A DNA stretch of 64,000 nt from positions 23,177 to 87,176 of the forward strand of contig NW_026597089.1 in assembly GCF_029784155.1 (NCBI RefSeq), read 5' to 3'. The translations under genes and the position numbers were made by a program. Position 1 is the stretch's first letter; each line of letters opens with the position of its first letter. This DNA comes from Uranotaenia lowii. Lineage: Eukaryota; Arthropoda; Insecta; Diptera; Culicidae. Shown here in pieces: positions 57,064-64,000 of the stretch. The notes under the pieces were generated by a model that saw nothing but the letters and a program-made list of their open reading frames with translations, ran no database searches and was not told the origin of the DNA.

Positions 57064-60000
57064 CCGAAAAATTTACGACTTTAAAATTTTGCAAGATTCA
57101 AAAAATTCAAGGTTTTTCGCGCGCCCCCCGAGCGGAAAAAATCGAAAAAAATGATTTTTTGCCGAAAAATTTTCGAGTTTAAAATTTTGCAAGATTCAAA
57201 AAATTCAAGGTTTTTCGCGCGCCCCCCGAGCGGAAAAAATCGAAAAAAATGATTTTTTGCCGAAAAATTTTCGAGTTTAAAATTTTGCAAGATTCAAAAA
57301 ATTCAAGGTTTTTCGCGCGCCCCCCGAGCGGAAAAAATCGAAAAAAATGATTTTTTGCCGAAAAATTTTCGAGTTTAAAATTTTGCAAGATTCAAAAAAT
57401 TCAAGGTTTTTCGCGCGCCCCCCGAGCGGAAAAAATCGAAAAAAATGATTTTTTGCCGAAAAATTTTCGAGTTTAAAATTTTGCAAGATTAAAAAAATTC
57501 AAGGTTTTTCGCGCGCCCCCCGAGCGGAAAAAATCGAAAAAAATGATTTTTTGCCGAAAAATTTTCGAGTTTAAAATTTTGCAAGATTCAAAAAATTCAA
57601 GGTTTTTCGCGCGCCCCCCGAGCGGAAAAAATCGAAAAAAATGATTTTTTGCCGAAAAATTTTCGAGTTTAAAATTTTGCAAGATTCAAAAAATTCAAGG
57701 TTTTTCGCGCGCCCCCCGAGCGGAAAAAATCGAAAAAAATGATTTTTTGCCGAAAAATTTTCGAGTTTAAAATTTTGCAAGATTCAAAAAATTCAAGGTT
57801 TTTCGCGCGCCCCCCGAGCGGAAAAAATCGAAAAAAATGATTTTTTGCCGAAAAATTTTCGACTTTAAAATTTTGCAAGATTCAAAAAATTCAAGGTTTT
57901 TCGCGCGCCCCCCGAGCGGAAAAAATCGAAAAAAATGATTTTTTGCCGACAAATTTTCGACTTTAAAATTTTGCAAGATTTAAAAAATTCAAGGTTTTTC
58001 GCGCGCCCCCCGAGCGGAAAAAATCGAAAAAAATGATTTTTTGCCGAAAAATTTTCGAGTTTGAAATTTTGCAAGATTCAAAAAATTCAAGGTTTTTCGC
58101 GCGCCCCCCGAGCGGAAAAAATCAAAAAAAAATGATTTTTTGCCGAAAAATTTACGACTTTAAAATTTTGCAAGATTCAAAAAATTCAAGGTTTTTCGCG
58201 CGCCCCCCGAGCGGAAAAAATCGAAAAAAATGATTTTTTGCCGAAAAATTTTCGAGTTTAAAATTTTGCAAGATTCAAAAAATTCAAGGTTTTTCGCGCG
58301 CCCCCCGAGCGGAAAAAATCGAAAAAAATGATTTTTTGCCGAAAAATTTTCGAGTTTAAAATTTTGCAAGATTCAAAAAATTCAAGGTTTTTCGCGCGCC
58401 CCCCGAGCGGAAAAAATCGAAAAAAATGATTTTTTGCCGAAAAATTTTCGAGTTTAAAATTTTGCAAGAATCAAAAAATTCAAGGTTTTTCGCGCGCCCC
58501 CCGAGCGGAAAAAATCGAAAAAAATGATTTTTTGCCGAAAAATTTTCGACTTTAAAATTTTGCAAGATTCAAAAAATTCAAGGTTTTTCGCGCGCCCCCC
58601 GAGCGGAAAAAATCGAAAAAAATGATTTTTTGCCGAAAAATTTTCGAGTTTAAAATTTTGCAAGATTCAAAAAATTCAAGGTTTTTCGCGCGCCCCCCGA
58701 GCGGAAAAAATCGAAAAAAATGATTTTTTGCCGAAAAATTTTCGAGTTTAAAATTTTGCAAGATTCAAAAAATTCAAGGTTTTTCGCGCGCCCCCCGAGC
58801 GGAAAAAATCGAAAAAAATGATTTTTTGCCGAAAAATTTTCGACTTTAAAATTTTGCAAGATTCAAAAAATTCAAGGTTTTTCGCGCGCCCCCCGAGCGG
58901 AAAAAATCGAAAAAAATGATTTTTTGCCGACAAATTTTCGACTTTAAAATTTTGCAAGATTTAAAAAATTCAAGGTTTTTCGCGCGCCCCCCGAGCGGAA
59001 AAAATCGAAAAAAATGATTTTTTGCCGAAAAATTTTCGAGTTTGAAATTTTGCAAGATTCAAAAAATTCAAGGTTTTTCGCGCGCCCCCCGAGCGGAAAA
59101 AATCGAAAAAAATGATTTTTTGCCGAAAAATTTACGACTTTAAAATTTTGCAAGATTCAAAAAATTCAAGGTTTTTCGCGCGCCCCCCGAGCGGAAAAAA
59201 TCGAAAAAAATGATTTTTTGCCGAAAAATTTTCGAGTTTAAAATTTTGCAAGATTAAAAAAATTCAAGGTTTTTCGCGCGCCCCCCGAGCGGAAAAAATC
59301 GAAAAAAATGATTTTTTGCCGAAAAATTTTCGAGTTTAAAATTTTGCAAGATTAAAAAAATTCAAGGTTTTTCGCGCGCCCCCCGAGCGGAAAAAATCGA
59401 AAAAAATGATTTTTTGCCGAAAAATTTTCGAGTTTAAAATTTTGCAAGATTCAAAAAATTCAAGGTTTTTCGCGCGCCCCCCGAGCGGAAAAAATCGAAA
59501 AAAATGATTTTTTGCCGAAAAATTTTCGAGTTTAAAATTTTGCAAGATTCAAAAAATTCAAGGTTTTTCGCGCGCCCCCCGAGCGGAAAAAATCGAAAAA
59601 AATGATTTTTTGCCGAAAAATTTTCGAGTTTAAAATTTTGCAAGATTCAAAAAATTCAAGGTTTTTCGCGCGCCCCCCGAGCGGAAAAAATCGAAAAAAA
59701 TGATTTTTTGCCGAAAAATTTTCGAGTTTAAAATTTTGCAAGATTCAAAAAATTCAAGGTTTTTCGCGCGCCCCCCGAGCGGAAAAAATCGAAAAAAATG
59801 ATTTTTTGCCGAAAAATTTTCGACTTTAAAATTTTGCAAGATTCAAAAAATTCAAGGTTTTTCGCGCGCCCCCCGAGCGGAAAAAATCGAAAAAAATGAT
59901 TTTTTGCCGACAAATTTTCGACTTTAAAATTTTGCAAGATTTAAAAAATTCAAGGTTTTTCGCGCGCCCCCCGAGCGGAAAAAATCGAAAAAAATGATTT

Positions 60001-61200
60001 TTTGCCGAAAAATTTTCGAGTTTGAAATTTTGCAAGATTCAAAAAATTCAAGGTTTTTCGGGCGCCCCCCGAGCGGAAAAAATCGGAAAAAATGATTTTT
60101 TGCCGAAAAATTTTCGAGTTTAAAATTTTGCAAGATTCAAAAAATTCAAGGTTTTTCGCGCGCCCCCCGAGCGGAAAAAATCGAAAAAAATGATTTTTTG
60201 CCGAAAAATTTTCGAGTTTAAAATTTTGCAAGATTCAAAAAATTCAAGGTTTTTCGCGCGCCCCCCGAGCGGAAAAAATCGAAAAAAATGATTTTTTGCC
60301 GAAAAATTTTCGAGTTTAAAATTTTGCAAGATTAAAAAAATTCAAGGTTTTTCGCGCGCCCCCCGAGCGGAAAAAATCGAAAAAAATGATTTTTTGCCGA
60401 AAAATTTTCGAGTTTAAAATTTTGCAAGATTCAAAAAATTCAAGGTTTTTCGCGCGCCCCCCGAGCGGAAAAAATCGAAAAAAATGATTTTTTGCCGAAA
60501 AATTTTCGAGTTTAAAATTTTGCAAGATTCAAAAAATTCAAGGTTTTTCGCGCGCCCCCCGAGCGGAAAAAATCGAAAAAAATGATTTTTTGCCGAAAAA
60601 TTTTCGAGTTTAAAATTTTGCAAGATTCAAAAAATTCAAGGTTTTTCGCGCGCCCCCCGAGCGGAAAAAATCGAAAAAAATGATTTTTTGCCGAAAAATT
60701 TTCGACTTTAAAATTTTGCAAGATTCAAAAAATTCAAGGTTTTTCGCGCGCCCCCCGAGCGGAAAAAATCGAAAAAAATGATTTTTTGCCGACAAATTTT
60801 CGACTTTAAAATTTTGCAAGATTTAAAAAATTCAAGGTTTTTCGCGCGCCCCCCGAGCGGAAAAAATCGAAAAAAATGATTTTTTGCCGAAAAATTTTCG
60901 AGTTTGAAATTTTGCAAGATTCAAAAAATTCAAGGTTTTTCGCGCGCCCCCCGAGCGGAAAAAATCGAAAAAAATGATTTTTTGCCGAAAAATTTTCGAC
61001 TTTAAAATTTTGCAAGATTCAAAAAATTCAAGGTTTTTCGCGCGCCCCCCGAGCGGAAAAAATCGAAAAAAATGATTTTTTGCCGACAAATTTTCGACTT
61101 TAAAATTTTGCAAGATTTAAAAAATTCAAGGTTTTTCGCGCGCCCCCCGAGCGGAAAAAATCGAAAAAAATGATTTTTTGCCGAAAAATTTTCGAGTTTG
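56591..61200 (+). repeat. 9-11-unit HOR, about five copies
   Basis: A four-unit signature recurs: a TTCGAC unit, a GACAAATTTTCGAC unit with GATTTAA, then GAGTTTGAAATT, usually then a TTTACGAC or TTCGAG unit. GTTTGAAA falls at 56981, 58059, 59040, 60020, 60902 and 61196, so spacings are 1078, 981, 980, 882 and 294 bp. The repeat thus varies by whole units, as expected from unequal crossing-over. The signature also occurs near 8.4-8.5 (without GTTTGAAA), 9.6-9.8, 11.7-11.9 and 54.6-54.8 kb. Confidence 0.83.
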
Positions 61201-61211
61201 AAATTTTGCAA

Positions 61212-61801
61212 GATTCAAAAAATTCAAGGTTTTTCGCGCGCCCCCCGAGCGGAAAAAATCGAAAAAAATGATTTTTTGCCGAAAAATTTACGACTTTAAA
61301 ATTTTGCAAGATTCAAAAAATTCAAGGTTTTTCGCGCGTCCCCCGAGCGGAAAAAATCGAAAAAAATGATTTTTTGCCGACAAATTTTCGAGTTTAAAAT
61401 TTTGCAAGATTCAAAAAATTCAAGGTTTTTCGCGCGCCCCCCGAGCGGAAAAAATCGAAAAAAATGATTTTTTGCCGACAAATTTTCGAGTTTAAAATTT
61501 TGCAAAGTTTCAAAAAATTCAAGGTTTTTCGCGCGCCCCCCGAGCGGAAAAAATCGAAAAAAATGATTTTTTGCCGAAAAATTTACGACTTTAAAATTTT
61601 GCAAGATTCAAAAAATTCAAGGTTTTTCGCGCGTCCCCCGAGCGGAAAAAATCGAAAAAAATGATTTTTTGCCGACAAATTTTCGAGTTTAAAATTTTGC
61701 AAGATTCAAAAAATTCAAGGTTTTTCGCGCGCCCCCCGAGCGGAAAAAATCGAAAAAAATGATTTTTTGCCGACAAATTTTCGAGTTTAAAATTTTGCAA
61801 A
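61212..61801 (+). repeat. 3-unit (295-bp) HOR, two copies
   Basis: 61212-61506 is repeated at 61507-61801. Markers are CGCGCGTCCCCCG (T at 61339 and 61634) and GCAAAGTTTC (61502 and 61797), a 1-bp-longer form of GCAAGATTC. A related GCAAGGTTTC unit follows at 61896 and a CAAGGTCTTTCGCG change lies near 61820, so the series continues in part. Confidence 0.86.
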
Positions 61802-62787
61802 GTTTCAAAAAATTCAAGGTCTTTCGCGCGCCCCCCGAGCGGAAAAAATCGAAAAAAATGATTTTTTGCCGACAAATTTTCGAGTTTAAAATTTTGCAAG
61901 GTTTCAAAAAATTCAAGGTTTTTCGCGCGCCCCCCGAGCGGAAAAAATCGAAAAAAATGATTTTTTGCCGAAAAATTTACGACTTTAAAATTTTGCAAGA
62001 TTCAAAAAATTCAAGGTTTTTCGCGCGCCCCCCGAGCGGAAAAAATCGAAAAAAATGATTTTTTGCCGAAAAATTTTCGAGTTTAAAATTTTGCAAGATT
62101 CAAAAAATTCAAGGTTTTTCGCGCGCCCCCTGAGCGGAAAAAATCGAAAAAAATGATTTTTTGCCGAAAAATTTTCGAGTTTAAAATTTTGCAAGATTCA
62201 AAAAATTCAAGGTTTTTCGCGCGCCCCCCGAGCGGAAAAAATCGAAAAAAATGATTTTTTGCCGAAAAATTTTCGAGTTTAAAATTTTGCAAGATTAAAA
62301 AAATTCAAGGTTTTTCGCGCGCCCCCCGAGCGGAAAAAATCGAAAAAAATGATTTTTTGCCGAAAAATTTTCGAGTTTGAAATTTTGCAAGATTCAAAAA
62401 ATTCAAGGTTTTTCGCGCGCCCCCCGAGCGGAAAAAATCGAAAAAAATGATTTTTTGCCGAAAAATTTTCGAGTTTAAAATTTTGCAAGATTCAAAAAAT
62501 TCAAGGTTTTTCGCGCGCCCCCCGAGCGGAAAAAATCGAAAAAAATGATTTTTTGCCGAAAAATTTTCGAGTTTAAAATTTTGCAAGATTCAAAAAATTC
62601 AAGGTTTTTCGCGCGCCCCCCGAGCGGAAAAAATCGAAAAAAATGATTTTTTGCCGAAAAATTTTCGACTTTAAAATTTTGCAAGATTAAAAATATTCAA
62701 GGTTTTTCGCGCGCCCCCCGAGCGGAAAAAATCGAAAAAAATGATTTTTTGCCGACAAATTTTCGACTTTAAAATTTTGCAAGATTT
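61802..62787 (+). repeat. Satellite units between HORs
   Basis: About ten units. It holds a GCAAGGTTTC unit (61896), a CCCCCTGAGCGG unit (62131) of the type seen at 20171 and 38210, a GTTTGAAA unit (62375) and a GATTAAAAATATTC unit near 62689. Confidence 0.75.
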
Positions 62788-63401
62788 AAAAAATTCAAGG
62801 TTTTTCGCGCGCCCCCCGAGCGGAAAAAATCGAAAAAAATGATTTTTTGCCGAAATATTTTCGAGTTTGAAATTTTGCAAGATTCAAAAAATTCAAGGTT
62901 TTTCGCGCGCCCCCCGAGCGGAAAAAATCGAAAAAAATGATTTTTTGCCGAAAAATTTTCGAGTTTAAAATTTTGCAAGATTCAAAAAATTCAAGGTTTT
63001 TCGCGCGCCCCCCGAGCGGAAAAAATCGAAAAAAATGATTTTTTGCCGAAAAATTTTCGAGTTTAAAATTTTGCAAGATTCAAAAAATTCAAGGTTTTTC
63101 GCGCGCCCCCCAGCGGAAAAAATCGAAAAAAATGATTTTTTGCCGAAAAATTTTCGAGTTAAAAATTTTGCAAGATTCAAAAAATTCAAGGTTTTTCGCG
63201 CGCCCCCCGAGCGGAAAAAATCGAAAAAAATGATTTTTTGCCGAAAAATTTTCGAGTTTAAAATTTTGCAAGATTCAAAAAATTCAAGGTTTTTCGCGGG
63301 CCCCCCGAGCGGAAAAAATCGAAAAAAATGATTTTTTGCCGAAAAATTTTCGAGTTTAAAATTTTGCAAGATTCAAAAAATTCAAGGTTTTTCGCGCGCC
63401 C
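62788..63401 (+). repeat. Second copy of the 5010-5623 block
   Basis: Same markers as the first copy, 57778 bp away: GCCGAAATATTTT (~62851), GTTTGAAA (62865), CCCCCCAGCGG (~63106), GAGTTAAAAATT and CGCGGGCC (~63296). Confidence 0.85.
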
Positions 63402-64000
63402 TCCGAGCGGAAAAAATCGAAAAAAATGATTTTTTGCCGAAAAATTTTCGAGTTTAAAATTTTGCAAGATTCAAAAAATTCAAGGTTTTTCGCGCGCCCC
63501 CCGAGCGGAAAAAATCGAAAAAAATGATTTTTTGCCGAAAAATTTTCGAGTTTAAAATTTTGCAAGATTCAAAAAATTCAAGGTTTTTCGCGCGCCCCCC
63601 GAGCGGAAAAAATCGAAAAAAATGATTTTTTGCCGAAAAATTTTCGACTTTAAAATTTTGCAAGATTCAAAAAATTCAAGGTTTTTCGCGCGCCCCCCGA
63701 GCGGAAAAAATCGAAAAAAATGATTTTTTGCCGAAAAATTTTCGAGTTTAAAATTTTGCAAGATTAAAAAAATTCAAGGTTTTTCGCGCGCCCCCCGAGC
63801 GGAAAAAATCGAAAAAAATGATTTTTTGCCGACAAATTTTCGAGTTTAAAATTTTGCAAGATTCAAAAAATTCAAGGTTTTTCGCGCGCCCCCCGAGCGG
63901 AAAAAATCGAAAAAAATGATTTTTTGCCGAAAAATTTTCGAGTTTAAAATTTTGCAAGATTCAAAAAATTCAAGGTTTTTCGCGCGCCCCCCGAGCGGAA
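63402..64000 (+). repeat. Satellite units at the window end
   Basis: About six near-standard units with one TTCGAC, one GATTAAA and one GACAAA variant. The last unit begins at about 63952 and is cut by the window edge, so the array continues beyond it. Confidence 0.85.

Larger units (their letters stand above)
1..64000 (+). repeat. Satellite DNA array, ~98-bp unit, ~653 tandem copies
   Basis: The same unit of about 98 bp repeats head-to-tail through the entire window with no inversion and no non-satellite insertion that I could find. Most units differ from the commonest version at zero to four bases. Unit length is usually 98 bp, with scattered 96-, 97-, 99- and 100-bp units, one shortened by about 8 bp and two shortened by 27 bp. 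Dividing the window by the period and allowing for these gives about 653 units. The window starts at a unit boundary as defined here (TTGCAAG) and ends inside a unit, so the array continues on both sides. Long tandem satellites are typical of eukaryotic heterochromatin. Which chromosome region this is cannot be told from the sequence. Confidence 0.99.

Noticed and set aside
90..63957. Hundreds of overlapping open reading frames of 60-135 codons on both strands, with near-identical peptides
   Set aside because: They recur every 98 bp in all frames because 98 is not a multiple of 3, each overlapping its neighbours, and simply translate the satellite. The longer ones (98-135 codons) appear only where a unit gains or loses bases, which moves the stop codons. 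No ribosome-binding context, splice signals, domain or codon bias supports coding.
1..64000. CRISPR array (regular short repeats with palindromic parts)
   Set aside because: The whole 98-bp period is conserved, so there are no unique spacers of constant length, no leader and no cas genes.
1..64000. Telomeric or simple-sequence repeat
   Set aside because: The period is 98 bp with complex sequence, and no short G-rich telomere unit is present.
1..64000. Ribosomal DNA spacer sub-repeats
   Set aside because: Intergenic spacers can contain ~100-bp repeats, but no rRNA gene sequence is present in 64 kb, far longer than typical spacers.
1..64000. Bacterial or viral origin
   Set aside because: A 64-kb gene-free tandem array with layered higher-order repeats is not known from compact prokaryotic or viral genomes.
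1..64000. An undescribed gene system hidden in the array
   Set aside because: I looked along the window for breaks in the 98-bp pattern that could hold a gene. All irregularities were small indels, the two 27-bp deletions, one ~8-bp deletion and the GAT variant.

Overview
The whole 64 kb window is one uninterrupted head-to-tail satellite DNA array. A repeat unit of about 98 bp is present roughly 653 times, always in the same orientation, from base 1 to base 64000. I found no unique sequence, transposon, RNA gene or credible protein-coding gene, and both ends of the window lie inside the array, so its true length is unknown but exceeds 64 kb. The unit is about 35% G+C. It has a short GC-rich core (a CGCGCGC tract, six C, then GAGCGG) set in A- and T-tracts. 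It also carries an 8-bp inverted repeat with a 9-nt spacer, an odd-centred 13-nt palindrome and two diverged sub-repeats about 28 bp apart.

Such an array points to a eukaryote: centromeric or pericentromeric, subtelomeric, or another heterochromatic block. The unit is rich in CpG (8 per 98 bp by hand count, against about 3 expected), which argues against a genome with strong CpG methylation. A nematode or insect would fit, but nothing here fixes the species.

Although every base is satellite, the array is not featureless. Units differ at a few diagnostic sites: unit position 11 (C, T or A), position 78 (A, C or T), positions 85 and 89, A-tract length at 57-63, and rare private variants. These reveal layered higher-order repeats (HORs). 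From left to right: a loose 9-unit periodicity (about 0.48-2.45 kb); a mosaic at 4.4-12.0 kb whose pieces recur at 45-57 kb and 62.8-63.4 kb; a 14-unit HOR in two copies (13.0-15.6 kb); a 22-unit, 2133-bp tandem duplication (15.4-19.7 kb); mixed and dimeric units (19.7-26 kb); a 30-unit HOR of about 2.94 kb in two full copies plus a diverged third (26-36.2 kb); a rearranged copy of the 16-20 kb region (35.8-38.6 kb); nested duplications with 2-unit and 3-unit cassettes (42-50.6 kb); the large repeat of the 8-12 kb block (50.7-57.1 kb); a 9-11-unit HOR (56.6-61.2 kb); and a 3-unit HOR (61.2-61.9 kb).

The most striking relation is a 3488-bp block at 8532-12019 that recurs at 53576-57063, 45 kb away, with every marker I compared conserved and no net indel. 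More broadly, 5.5-12.0 kb is collinear with 45.2-57.1 kb, the latter enlarged by local duplications. There are no genes working together here. The biology is that of satellite turnover by unequal exchange and amplification, with a possible structural role in chromatin.
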